Assembly: GCA_027066995.1 (NCBI GenBank) | Contig: JAMOMQ010000042.1 | Location: 1 to 48,133 of the forward strand | Length of the DNA stretch: 48,133 bases | Source: Flavobacteriales bacterium | GTDB lineage: Bacteria > Bacteroidota > Bacteroidia > Flavobacteriales > Flavobacteriaceae | Direction of reading: 5' to 3' | Shown: positions 7,715 to 16,474 of the stretch, piece by piece | Numbering within the stretch: the first letter of the stretch is position 1 | Layout of the letters: every line of letters begins with the position of its first letter | Made by a program: the position numbers and the translations under genes | Notes under the pieces: model-generated | Told to the model about the DNA's origin: nothing | Databases searched by the model: none | Seen by the model: only the letters and a program-made list of their open reading frames with translations

Positions 7715-9523
7715 TTATTCCACTACCAAAGCATTTATTTTGCTTAATAAATCCGAAAGTTGCTTTTTGCTTTTTTCCAAATCGGTAAATATTTCTTCTT
7801 TTTTATCGATAAATTTTTCTTTGGTATTTTCAAACAGAGAGTGGTAGTAAGATATGCCGTTTTTTAGATTATTGGCAAATTTTTCAAAATATCTGCTTTG
7901 TTTTTTGTCTATTTTATCGTTGATTTCTTCCAATTGATTTTTTAGATAGTCAATGTATAAGTTCAGTTCTTTGACAAACATGTGCGGACGATAGCGTTTT
8001 CCTATCAAATCGGTTTTGCCGTAAATATGTTTTATCATTTCTTTTAGTCCGGTTTTTTGGTGAAAGTAAGCCATGTTTGGACCCGGACAAACCGTTACAC
8101 CGTTATCTTTGATTTTGTAGTCGATTTGGTGTGTAATAATTGCCGGTTCGGATAGTCCTACGCACAAGCATTCGGGGGCAATGATTTTGTTGTACCGTTT
8201 TTGATATTCGTTTTCGGGCAAATTTAAAGTATTTAGTTCTTTGAGCTTGATATACTGATATTGTCGTGAAGCCGTGCAAATAGGTTTGTCGGTATATTCG
8301 GTATTGGAAACCAAATAAGCTTTGGGGCAACTGCTTCCGGCTCTGCCTTTTTGTGCTTTTTCAATTTTTTTGAGGGTAGCCGAAGCGCTTTTTAAACTGT
8401 TAAAAGGCACCCCCAAAGGCGATATGTTACTCAGATATAAATCTTCTTCACGGGCTTTTGCCAATTCGTTAAGCGTATAGTCATCGACCGTAGTGGCTTC
8501 GGGCACTAACAAAAAAGGAGATCCCCAACCTACGCTGTCCACTTGGTAATAATCGGTCAAAAACTCTTGTTCTTTGGCGGTGCCTACTCCTCCTTGTGCG
8601 GTAATTTTTAACGGTAAAACTTGTTCGGGCACAGGTTTGCCTTTTTGTTGCAAAGCTTTTTTTAACAGGTCAAAAACTTCTTCCGATAATTTTTGACGGT
8701 TATTTTTAAATTCTTCCAAAATGGGTCCCATTAAATATCCGTCGGTGGCAAAAGCATGTCCGCCGCAATTTAACCCCGATTCTATCCGATATTCGGATAC
8801 CCATAAACCTTTTTTTGCCAAAAATTTACCTTGAATGAGAGCAGAACGGTAATCGCTGACTTTCAATACGATTTTCTTTTTGATAAAGCCTTTGGTGTCG
8901 GGATAAAAATCTTTAAAATTTTCAATATATCCGTATAATCGAGGGCTCATACCTGCTGACAAAATCAATGATGAAGTCAAATCGCTGTTGGCATAACCTC
9001 GTAAAGCGGCATGAGCATCGTTAAATTCTTGCGGAAGTGCTTCGCCGTTTCGGTTGTAATTGGTTTTGTCGACTTTGGTCATAATATTGACATCAATACT
9101 GCCCATGGTCATGTGTTTTTTTACCCAATTTTTGATCTCTTCAACAGGTAAATTGTCTTGCAATAAGTCTGTAAATTCACGTTTAAGCAATGAACTGTCG
9201 GGCAGGAGTTCAAAATATTCTTTTATTTCTTCTTTTTTTTCTTCATAATTGTTTTTAATGGTTTCAAACTTTTCAATCGACAATCGATTGATCAAGTTCA
9301 AATAAGCGGTTATGCGTTTTGCCATATAATCTTCGGCTTTTTCCGAAATTTCGTGATACGGAAGATTAAATTTTTCGGTATAAACTTTGCGAAGTTTTTC
9401 CAATAAGACATTATCTACCAGCGAGATAACAGAATCTATTCCATATCGGGAAACTTTAAGGGGTGTGTCAATGGTATAAGCGACACCCATAACGGGAATA
9501 TGAAATACATGCGGACTTTTCAT
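7715..9523 (-). CDS. Conserved six-cysteine protein of unknown function (copy A)
   Basis: This is a 602-residue cytosolic protein without a signal peptide or membrane segment. I do not recognise a characterised family. Residues 1-110 are mostly helical. Residues 140-480 look like an alpha/beta catalytic core, with TAQGGVGT (308-315) followed by DSVGWGSPFLLVPEATTVDD, a pattern reminiscent of phosphate-binding loops in flavin TIM barrels. Six cysteines (C253 in NCGGHAF, C399, C416, C452, C454, C479) are all kept in the paralogue at 43366-45168 and could bind an Fe-S cluster or metal. The C-terminal 90 residues are coiled-coil-like. The flavin/Fe-S reading is inference. It starts block A, divergent from the acyltransferase genes. 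Confidence 0.75.
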   Translation of the reverse strand: MKSPHVFHIPVMGVAYTIDTPLKVSRYGIDSVISLVDNVLLEKLRKVYTEKFNLPYHEISEKAEDYMAKRITAYLNLINRLSIEKFETIKNNYEEKKEEIKEYFELLPDSSLLKREFTDLLQDNLPVEEIKNWVKKHMTMGSIDVNIMTKVDKTNYNRNGEALPQEFNDAHAALRGYANSDLTSSLILSAGMSPRLYGYIENFKDFYPDTKGFIKKKIVLKVSDYRSALIQGKFLAKKGLWVSEYRIESGLNCGGHAFATDGYLMGPILEEFKNNRQKLSEEVFDLLKKALQQKGKPVPEQVLPLKITAQGGVGTAKEQEFLTDYYQVDSVGWGSPFLLVPEATTVDDYTLNELAKAREEDLYLSNISPLGVPFNSLKSASATLKKIEKAQKGRAGSSCPKAYLVSNTEYTDKPICTASRQYQYIKLKELNTLNLPENEYQKRYNKIIAPECLCVGLSEPAIITHQIDYKIKDNGVTVCPGPNMAYFHQKTGLKEMIKHIYGKTDLIGKRYRPHMFVKELNLYIDYLKNQLEEINDKIDKKQSRYFEKFANNLKNGISYYHSLFENTKEKFIDKKEEIFTDLEKSKKQLSDLLSKINALVVE

Positions 9524-9557
9524 AATATTGTGTTGTGTTTGTGTTTTGATTAAGCTA

Positions 9558-9565
9558 CAAATATA
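9558..9565 (-). promoter_or_regulatory. -7 promoter box of the 602-residue gene
   Basis: On the minus strand this reads TATATTTG, an exact match to the Bacteroidota -7 consensus TAnnTTTG, 34 bases before the start codon. The paralogous gene in block B has the same octamer at almost the same distance (45201-45208), which supports its function. No clear TTTG -33 element is seen. Confidence 0.6.
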
Positions 9566-9641
9566 GGTGTTTGTTTGGCTTTGACCTTATAATTAACAAA
9601 TTATTATGCTATTTGCAATTATTTGGCTTGTTTATACCAAA

Positions 9642-9670
9642 AAACCCGACAAAATCTGTTAGTCGGGTTT
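9642..9670 (-). terminator. Terminator hairpin
   Basis: AAACCCGAC (9642-9650) and GTCGGGTTT (9662-9670) form a perfect 9-base stem with an 11-base loop, followed on the minus strand by a run of T. It lies about 220 bases past the BNR-repeat gene and probably ends that leftward transcript before the promoter of the next gene. Confidence 0.6.
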
Positions 9671-9774
9671 AAAAATGTAATAATCGGTGTATTTATTGAT
9701 CTCAAATAGAGTTAAAACTATGCACTTTGTGCATTTTTCTTTTAGCTTTTAAAAATGTTTTTTTCATGATGTCC

Positions 9775-9816
9775 GAAGTCGGAAGCCGGAAGTGCACACT
9801 TCCGGCTTCCGACTTC
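9775..9816. repeat. Perfect 20-base-arm palindrome
   Basis: Two perfect 20-base arms (9775-9794 and 9797-9816) surround a 2-base centre. Each arm contains the repeated CGGAAG element. It lies 76 bases past the stop of the BNR-repeat gene. It could be a REP-like hairpin or a strong 3'-end stabiliser. Confidence 0.7.
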
Positions 9817-9892
9817 AAACCGCTTAATCAGTGTCAAAGTAATAAATTTCGTTCATGCTTTCAACCTATGGTACTTTCAAGTCCATAGTGGT

Positions 9893-12800
9893 TTATTTCT
9901 TAATATATGCTTCAAAACTTTTGATTTGCAAAGCCGGTAATTGATATTTTTGGGCTTTGTATTTCAATTTTTGAAGATATTTCTTTTCAATTTGTGCAAA
10001 ATTTAGGTGGGCTTTTTGTAAATCGTTTTTCAATACGCTGAGGTTTTTCATTTGCGAATTGGATGGGACATCGTATTTGCTAACGATTTTGCTGTATAAT
10101 TTGGTCAATTTTTCACGCAATTCGGGTTCGGGGGTTTGCGTATAATTGTCTCCTGTGGTTTGCACCAATGTTTTTTTAAGAGTTTTTAATTTGTCAATTG
10201 ATTTTTGGGCATATTTACGCAATTTGGGTTGTTTTTTTGCAATGTTTTGTGCGTATTTTATATTTTCGTCCACTTGATATACCAGATAAGCCAGTTCTTC
10301 GATCATGTCATAGAGTTCTTTGACGGTTTTTTCTTGTATTTTTCTGTTTTTCAAGGGTATTCCGGGCAGGGTATCATATACTGTTTTTATTTTGGTTTCA
10401 TATACTTTTTTGCCTTTGGTCAGGCGTACCGTATAGGTTCCTGCGGGCACGCGAGGTGCGATAAAACTGCTATACGAAAAGGTTTTTCCGCCGGCTGTTT
10501 TGGGGGGTTTACCTTCAAAATACCAACGAACAATATTGATACCTTTGTGTTTAAGCGGACTGAGTTTTACCACTTCATTACCTTTGTCGTCTAATATTTG
10601 CAGGCTCATTTTGCCAAAAGTGTGCCTTTTTTTCAAATAATAAGTAATGGCGGCACCCGAAGGTTTGCTTTCGGCTCTAAACATATTGAGCCCGTAACCG
10701 CCTCCGAAATTGTCTCGTTCATACATTACAAAATCTTTGTGTTTAAAAAAGTAAACGTCTTTTTGCAAGATACTGTCATTAAGTTCGCGCAGGGGACTGA
10801 TATCATCTATCACAATAACGCCCCGTCCGTGTGTAGCCAACACCAAGTCATTGGTTCTTTTTTGAATTGTAACGTGATGCACCGGAACGGTAGGCATGTT
10901 GTTTTCAAACTTCATCCAATGTTTGCCGCCGTTTAGAGTTATGTATAAGCCGTCTTCGGTGCCTAAATACAAAAGGTCTTTTTTGACGGGATCTTCTTGT
11001 AGGCTTCGGGCAAAACTTTTGATTTCGTCGGTGGCTATGTTTTGCCATGTTTGTCCGAAATCGGTCGTTTTATATACATAAGTATTTGTGTCGTTTAAGG
11101 TGTGGCGGTCAAAAACGGCATAAGCGGTTCCTTTGTCAAACACACTGGCTTCGATATGATATACCCAGGCATTGGGAGGCAGGCCGGGGATATGTTCGGT
11201 TAGATTTTTCCAGGTTTTTCCGCCGTCGGTTGTCAGTTGTACATTGCCGTCGTCGGTGCCAACCCAAATAATGTTTTCGTCAAGCGGCGATTCGGCAATG
11301 GTAAAAATACAATTATTGTTTTCGGCTCCCGAATTATCAACGGTCAGTCCGCCCGATTGGGCTTGATTTTGTTTGTTTTTGTCGTTGGTGGTTAAATCGG
11401 GTGAAATAATGGTCCAGTTTTTGCCGGTATCGTCGGAGCGATGCAAATATTGGCTTCCTATATAAATTCTATCAGGTTTGTTGGGGCTTAAAGCCATGGC
11501 GGTATTCCAATTAAAACGTAATTTTTCGCCCTCTTTTTCGGCAAAAGGAGTGATATCGGTTATGGTTTGGTGTTCCATATCGTATCTGCCTATCCATTCG
11601 CCTGCTTGACTTTCGGAATAGATGATTTTTTTGGTAGGGTGTCTAAATACTCTGAAACCGTCGCCACCGCCTACGTTGTTCCAGTCTTTTTCTTTGACTC
11701 CGCCGGAAGCCGTATTGGGGACCCACCACGAACCGTTATCTTGTAAACCACCGTAAATATTGTAGGGGGTTTCATTATCGACACTTACATAGTAGTATTG
11801 ACCGACATTCAAATCACGGTTTTTGATGTTAGACACTCCTTTGTCCAATGACATATAAAATCCGCCGTCGGTAGCAAAATACATGCGGTCGGAATTATCT
11901 TTGTCAAAAACTATATCGTGAATATCGGCGTGCATATCACCGAATTGTTTAAATGTTTTACCGCCGTCCGAACTGATTTTGGCAAAAAAACCGGCTTTGG
12001 CAACCGTATTTTTGTCTTTGGGATCTACTGCCAAACGGGCAAAGTAAAATGGACGTACCGATATATTGAAATCTTGATTTTGAAGTTTCCAACTTTTTCC
12101 GGCATCATCAGATACATATAAACCGTTTTTTTTGGCATCTTCCGATTCGATAACGGCATACAGCCGGTTTGAATCGCTTGGTGCAACGGCTATGGCAATA
12201 CGTCCCAATTTGCCTTGTGGAAATCCGTTGTGTATTTTGTACCATGTTTGACCACCGTCTTCCGATTTGAGCAATTTTGATTCGTATCCGCCCGAATTAA
12301 AAGACCAAGGCGTGCGTCTAAATTGCCAAAGAGCTGCGTAGAGCACATTTGGGTTATTAGGGTCTATGACCAAGTCGGAAACACCGGTGTCTTTTTTGCC
12401 CGAAAGTATTTTGGTCCATGTTTTACCTCCGTCGGTGGTTTTGAATACGCCGCGTTTGTCGTAGTCGCCCCACAAATGTCCCAAAACGGCTACATATACT
12501 ATGTCGGTATTGTCGGGGTTGATGACGATACTGCTGATTCGTTCCGAATCTTCAAAACCTATTTTTTTCCAATTGTTTCCGCCGTCGGTGCTTTTGTATA
12601 AGCCGTCGCCGACCGATACGCTGTTGCGTGTCCAAGTTTCGCCGGTTCCGACCCAAATCACTTGGTCGGGTTTTTTCGGATCAATGGCGATACAACCTAT
12701 AGACGAATTGTGTTTGTCAAATACGGGTTTGAAATTGACACCTCCGTTTTGCGATTTCCAAACACCGCCACCGGCAGTTCCAACATATATAATATTGTTG

Positions 12801-12970
12801 TTTTTGGGGTGTACGGCTATGTCGGTAAGTCTGCCGCTTACAATAGCCGGTCCTAAATGACGGGCACGTAATGAACCGAAAAGTTGTTTGCCCGTCAATT
12901 TTTGCAAAGGACCTTGTGCCGGACTTAATTGTAAGATGCCCAGTAGAAAGATGAGAACAATTTTTTTCAT
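9893..12970 (-). CDS. Exported BNR/sortilin-repeat (VPS10-like) protein
   Basis: This is a 1025-residue protein with an N-terminal signal peptide (KKIVLIFLLGILQLSPAQ). Residues 35-740 carry at least eight BNR/Asp-box repeats of the form S-x-D-G-G-x-x-W (STDGGNNWKKIG, TTDGGKTWTKI, SEDGGQTWYKI, TTDGGKTWKNL and others), the beta-propeller signature of sortilin/VPS10-like and 'glycosyl hydrolase' Bacteroidota proteins. Residues 760-880 form a beta-rich domain, and residues 890-1025 are helical and lysine-rich. There is no T9SS sorting domain at the C-terminus, so it is probably periplasmic or outer-membrane associated. Catalytic activity is not evident. It lies 20 bases after the LolA-like gene and has no counterpart in block B. 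Confidence 0.8.
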   Translation of the reverse strand: MKKIVLIFLLGILQLSPAQGPLQKLTGKQLFGSLRARHLGPAIVSGRLTDIAVHPKNNNIIYVGTAGGGVWKSQNGGVNFKPVFDKHNSSIGCIAIDPKKPDQVIWVGTGETWTRNSVSVGDGLYKSTDGGNNWKKIGFEDSERISSIVINPDNTDIVYVAVLGHLWGDYDKRGVFKTTDGGKTWTKILSGKKDTGVSDLVIDPNNPNVLYAALWQFRRTPWSFNSGGYESKLLKSEDGGQTWYKIHNGFPQGKLGRIAIAVAPSDSNRLYAVIESEDAKKNGLYVSDDAGKSWKLQNQDFNISVRPFYFARLAVDPKDKNTVAKAGFFAKISSDGGKTFKQFGDMHADIHDIVFDKDNSDRMYFATDGGFYMSLDKGVSNIKNRDLNVGQYYYVSVDNETPYNIYGGLQDNGSWWVPNTASGGVKEKDWNNVGGGDGFRVFRHPTKKIIYSESQAGEWIGRYDMEHQTITDITPFAEKEGEKLRFNWNTAMALSPNKPDRIYIGSQYLHRSDDTGKNWTIISPDLTTNDKNKQNQAQSGGLTVDNSGAENNNCIFTIAESPLDENIIWVGTDDGNVQLTTDGGKTWKNLTEHIPGLPPNAWVYHIEASVFDKGTAYAVFDRHTLNDTNTYVYKTTDFGQTWQNIATDEIKSFARSLQEDPVKKDLLYLGTEDGLYITLNGGKHWMKFENNMPTVPVHHVTIQKRTNDLVLATHGRGVIVIDDISPLRELNDSILQKDVYFFKHKDFVMYERDNFGGGYGLNMFRAESKPSGAAITYYLKKRHTFGKMSLQILDDKGNEVVKLSPLKHKGINIVRWYFEGKPPKTAGGKTFSYSSFIAPRVPAGTYTVRLTKGKKVYETKIKTVYDTLPGIPLKNRKIQEKTVKELYDMIEELAYLVYQVDENIKYAQNIAKKQPKLRKYAQKSIDKLKTLKKTLVQTTGDNYTQTPEPELREKLTKLYSKIVSKYDVPSNSQMKNLSVLKNDLQKAHLNFAQIEKKYLQKLKYKAQKYQLPALQIKSFEAYIKK

Positions 12971-12990
12971 GGGAGTTTTTTTTTTACGGT

Positions 12991-13785
12991 TTATTTTTTG
13001 GTATCTCCTGTTTTTTCGTCAGTTTTAGATTCGGTTGTTTTTGAAGCGGGTACAAATTTGAAAATATTTTCGTCGATTTGCGGATTGATTTCAATCTTGA
13101 CCACTTTAACTTCGCTACCGGTCATACCGTTAAATTTTTGAGCGGTGCTGAAAGGGAAATATATACCGTCCACTTCTTGAAAATCACTAAATACTTGTTG
13201 CACTTTGGCTCCTTTAAATTGTCCTTTTTTGATTTCTTCTTCGGCTACAATCGGCACGTAGTTTTCGGTATCAAAATAATAATAAACTTCTTTGGGGACT
13301 TCCTTACCGTCCATGGTAACGGGGTGTTCGGTCAATTTGATTTTGTAAGTTTCGGCGCCTTCCACTTCTTCTTTGCCTATAAATTCCACTTTGTAACCTT
13401 TGTCTTTGTAGTTTAGAAAAGGAATGGGAAATTCGCCTTTGAGATTTTTTTTCAAATTTTGAGCGGTTTCACTGTCCGATTTTTCGGGTTCCATGTTCAT
13501 AAAATTGGTATGCCAAGCCGTTTCACCGTCAAATGCCAGTTGTACGATTTTTTTGCCTTGTATTTCGGCACTAATGTATTGTTTTCCGTCTGCTGTCATA
13601 ATGATTTCAATAGGAATTTCCATACCTTGTTGCATGGCTTTGGCTTGTATTTTTAGCGTTTTTATTTGTGAAAGTTTTTCTTTACCACCTATATTTTTAA
13701 GATATTTGTCGATAATTTCATCGGCTGTTTGAGCCGATAAAAAGTTGATAAAGAAGATGCTGAATACAAAAAGAATTTTTTTCAT
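12991..13785 (-). CDS. LolA-like exported protein
   Basis: This is a protein of about 264 residues starting at the ATG at 13785. An upstream in-frame start at 13851 would add 22 residues in front of an obvious signal peptide (KKILFVFSIFFINFLSAQ). After the signal, TADEIIDKYLKNIGGKEKLSQIKTLKIQAKA is typical of Bacteroidota proteins related to the outer-membrane lipoprotein-sorting (LolA/LolB) fold. The lysine/threonine-rich C-terminus is disordered. It is the first gene of a leftward pair with the BNR-repeat gene, which suggests an envelope function. True LolA chaperone activity is not established. Confidence 0.7.
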   Translation of the reverse strand: MKKILFVFSIFFINFLSAQTADEIIDKYLKNIGGKEKLSQIKTLKIQAKAMQQGMEIPIEIIMTADGKQYISAEIQGKKIVQLAFDGETAWHTNFMNMEPEKSDSETAQNLKKNLKGEFPIPFLNYKDKGYKVEFIGKEEVEGAETYKIKLTEHPVTMDGKEVPKEVYYYFDTENYVPIVAEEEIKKGQFKGAKVQQVFSDFQEVDGIYFPFSTAQKFNGMTGSEVKVVKIEINPQIDENIFKFVPASKTTESKTDEKTGDTKK

Positions 13786-13982
13786 GATATTTAGATTTTT
13801 AGATGAATTATAATTATGACGTAAATAAATTAATTTTGTTACAATATACAAGAGTTTTTAGACTAAATTAACATAAAATTATTTTAAATTGATTATTTAA
13901 TTGATTTGTTAAACAAAATCACAAAAAAATAAAAAATATTATTTATCGGGTTGAACTCAGTTTATTAACCGAAAAAAATCTT

Positions 13983-13990
13983 TACCTTTA
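13983..13990 (+). promoter_or_regulatory. Candidate -7 box, acyltransferase copy A
   Basis: TACCTTTA differs from TAnnTTTG only in its last base and ends nine bases before the ATG, which would give a nearly leaderless transcript. The block B copy has TACATTTA at the matching place (45448-45455). The short distance makes this tentative. Confidence 0.35.
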
Positions 13991-13999
13991 TTTGCATAA

Positions 14000-15142
14000 A
14001 TGAACAAACAAAGAATACTTTCGGTTGATATTTTTAGGGGACTGACCATTGCTTTTATGATATTGGTCAATACGCCCGGAACTTGGTCGCATGTTTATCC
14101 GCCATTGGAGCATGCACCGTGGCACGGTATTACACCCACCGATTTGATTTTTCCTTTTTTTCTTTTTATAGTTGGAACTTCCATTGTTTTGGCATATAAA
14201 AACAAGCGTCAGTATATTGATCATCGGTTGTATTTGAAAATTATAAAACGAAGTTTTAAAATTATCCTTATCGGGTTGCTTTTGGCGGCTTTTACCTATA
14301 AATTTCCTTTTATAAAAGATTTGTCTCATTTGCGTTTGCCGGGAGTTTTGCAACGTATCGGTTTGGTTTTTTTGGTGGTGGCAACCTTTTTTGTAGCTGT
14401 AAAAGACTGGCGTTGGTATGTATTGTTGAGTGTCGTTTTGTTGGGGGGGTATTGGTATGGTATGACTCAAATCAAAATTGACGGACAAAAACCGCAATTG
14501 ACCAAAACACATAATTTGGCTTCGGTTATTGACCGCAAAATTTTGACCGAAAAACACATGTGGAGACACTATGAAGCGCAAGGCTACGTACAAGGCGATT
14601 ACGATCCGGAAGGTTTGTTTAGCACCTTGCCGGCTATGGCGACGGCTTTTTTGGGTATATTTTTGGGACTTATTTTAATGGATCCGCGTATGTCTCCTTA
14701 TGCTAAGACTATTTTGTTTGTTTTGACAGGTATTGTTTTGTTTTTGCTCGGTTGGTGGTGGAGTCGTTATTTTCCGCTCAACAAAAGGTTGTGGACAAGC
14801 AGCTATGTTCTATATACGGGCGGTTTGGCTTATTTGACATTTGCGGCGATATATTTTGTGGTCGATGTGTTGAACTATAAAAAATGGGCTGAAATTTTTA
14901 AATACCTCGGCATGAATGCCATAGCGATTTTTACGCTTTCGGTATTTATAACCAAGTCTTTTTATTTGTTGCACATGCCCGGTAGCAAATCTACCATTCA
15001 CGGTTGGCTATATCATCATTTGTTTGCCGATTATTTGGGTAATACCGAATTTTCTTCCATGTTATACGCTTTAAGTGTCGTTGTTTTTTATATATTTGTA
15101 GCATGGTGGTTGTATCGCAAAAAGATTTTTATAAAGGTGTGA
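14000..15142 (+). CDS. DUF5009/HGSNAT-type membrane acyltransferase (copy A)
   Basis: This is a 380-residue integral membrane protein with about ten hydrophobic segments. The N-terminus RILSVDIFRGLTIAFMILVNTPGTW, the segment LEHAPWHGITPTDLIFPFFLFIVGTSIVLAY and the later DPEGLFSTLPAMATAFLGIFLG are hallmarks of bacterial relatives of heparan-alpha-glucosaminide N-acetyltransferase (DUF5009/DUF1624). The eukaryotic enzyme moves an acetyl group from cytosolic acetyl-CoA across a membrane to a glucosamine. The bacterial acceptor is probably a cell-envelope sugar but is unknown. The His residues of HAPWHG are candidates for the acetyl carrier. It is followed after 70 bases by the SpmAB fusion, an order kept in block B. 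Confidence 0.85.
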   Translation: MNKQRILSVDIFRGLTIAFMILVNTPGTWSHVYPPLEHAPWHGITPTDLIFPFFLFIVGTSIVLAYKNKRQYIDHRLYLKIIKRSFKIILIGLLLAAFTYKFPFIKDLSHLRLPGVLQRIGLVFLVVATFFVAVKDWRWYVLLSVVLLGGYWYGMTQIKIDGQKPQLTKTHNLASVIDRKILTEKHMWRHYEAQGYVQGDYDPEGLFSTLPAMATAFLGIFLGLILMDPRMSPYAKTILFVLTGIVLFLLGWWWSRYFPLNKRLWTSSYVLYTGGLAYLTFAAIYFVVDVLNYKKWAEIFKYLGMNAIAIFTLSVFITKSFYLLHMPGSKSTIHGWLYHHLFADYLGNTEFSSMLYALSVVVFYIFVAWWLYRKKIFIKV

Positions 15143-15212
15143 TGTTAAGATACACAAATACAATTGCTTGCATAAATATTATTAACTTCTAATTTTTAAT
15201 TTCCGATTTCAA

Positions 15213-16448
15213 ATGGCACTGAATTATATTTGGGTAGGTTTCTTTTTAATAGCTTTTGTAGTGGGGCTCTACAAATTGATTTTTTTGGGCGATGTAGAAA
15301 TTTTTTCTTTGATGATGAAAGCGCTTTTTGACCGTGCCAAATTGGGATTTGAACTTTCTTTGGGTTTGACAGGAATATTAGCCTTGTGGATGGGAATAAT
15401 GAAAATAGGAGAAAAGGGAGGAATGATTAATATTTTAGCCCGTTTGGTCAGTCCGTTGTTTACCCGATTGTTTCCCGAAGTTCCCAAAAACCACCCGGCA
15501 ATCGGTTCGATGATGATGAATTTTTCGGCAAATATGTTGGGTCTGGACAATGCGGCAACTCCTTTGGGTTTAAAAGCCATGAAAGATTTGCAATCGCTCA
15601 ATCCGAAAAAAGAAACTGCCAGCAATGCTCAAATTATGTTTTTGGTGCTCAATACTTCGGGTTTGACCCTGATACCGGTAAGTATATTGGCGTTGCGTGC
15701 CATGAAAGGTTCCGTCAACCCGACCGATGTATTTTTGCCTATACTTATTGCTACTTTTGTGTCGAGTATGGTGGGGTTGATAGTAACGGCTTTGATACAA
15801 CACATCAATTTATTTAATCGGGTGGTTTTGGCTTATTTGGGCGGTATGACCATATTGATTGGCGGTATTGCCGGATATGTAGGCTATTTGCATGACCCTG
15901 ACAAAATAAGTGTATTTACCAATTTATTGAGCAATATTTTGCTTTTTTCCATTATTATTACTTTTATTTTGGTGGCGCTATTTAAGAAAATCAATATTTA
16001 TGATGCCTTTATTGAAGGTGCCAAAGACGGTTTTAAAGTTGCGGTTACCATTATTCCGTATTTGGTGGCAATGTTGGCGGCAATCGGGGTATTTACCGCT
16101 TCGGGGGCGATGGATTATGTTTTGGATTTTTTTCGTTTTGTTTTCGGTTATGTCGGGATTGATACCCGATTTGTGGACGGTTTACCTACGGCTTTTATGA
16201 AGCCTTTGACCGGTGGTGGTGCCCGTGCCGCCATGGTCGAAAGTTGGGTGGAACACGGTGTGGATAGTTTTGTGGGACATTTGACTTCCATTTTGCAGGG
16301 CAGTACCGAAACTACTTTTTATGTATTGGCGGTTTATTTTGGTTCGGTTGGTATCAAAAACACTCGTTATGCAGCGGCTGCCGGTATTGTAGCGGATATT
16401 GCCGGTATTATTGCCGCTATTTTGGTTACCTATTTGTTCTTTGGATAA
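15213..16448 (+). CDS. SpmA-SpmB-like fusion, nucleoside recognition (Gate) domains (copy A)
   Basis: This is a 411-residue membrane protein with about ten hydrophobic segments. The N-terminal half resembles SpmA (FELSLGLTGILALWMGIMKIGEKGGM, then MMMNFSANMLGLDNAATPLGLKAM). The C-terminal half resembles SpmB (EGAKDGFKVAVTIIPYLVAMLAAIGVF, then MKPLTGGGARAAMVE and GSTETTFYVLAVYFGSVGIK). In endospore formers these are two proteins needed for spore-core dehydration. Here they are one chain in a lineage not known to sporulate, so the role must differ, perhaps solute transport through the Gate fold. It is very similar to the copy at 46680-47924. Confidence 0.85.
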   Translation: MALNYIWVGFFLIAFVVGLYKLIFLGDVEIFSLMMKALFDRAKLGFELSLGLTGILALWMGIMKIGEKGGMINILARLVSPLFTRLFPEVPKNHPAIGSMMMNFSANMLGLDNAATPLGLKAMKDLQSLNPKKETASNAQIMFLVLNTSGLTLIPVSILALRAMKGSVNPTDVFLPILIATFVSSMVGLIVTALIQHINLFNRVVLAYLGGMTILIGGIAGYVGYLHDPDKISVFTNLLSNILLFSIIITFILVALFKKINIYDAFIEGAKDGFKVAVTIIPYLVAMLAAIGVFTASGAMDYVLDFFRFVFGYVGIDTRFVDGLPTAFMKPLTGGGARAAMVESWVEHGVDSFVGHLTSILQGSTETTFYVLAVYFGSVGIKNTRYAAAAGIVADIAGIIAAILVTYLFFG

Positions 16449-16474
16449 GTTTTGTCCTTTATTATTGTAAAATA

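Larger units (their letters stand above)
9524..9892. other. Intergenic region with promoter, terminator and hairpins
   Basis: This 369-base gap holds a -7 box for the 602-residue gene (9558-9565), a terminator-like hairpin (9642-9670), a small ATGCAC-TTT-GTGCAT hairpin (about 9720-9734) and a very strong 20-base-arm palindrome (9775-9816). No gene was recognised. Confidence 0.6.

Noticed and set aside
10205-10936. Plus-strand frames within the BNR gene
   Set aside because: These are low-complexity antisense frames of a long minus-strand gene, rich in Phe and Ile, with no family match.
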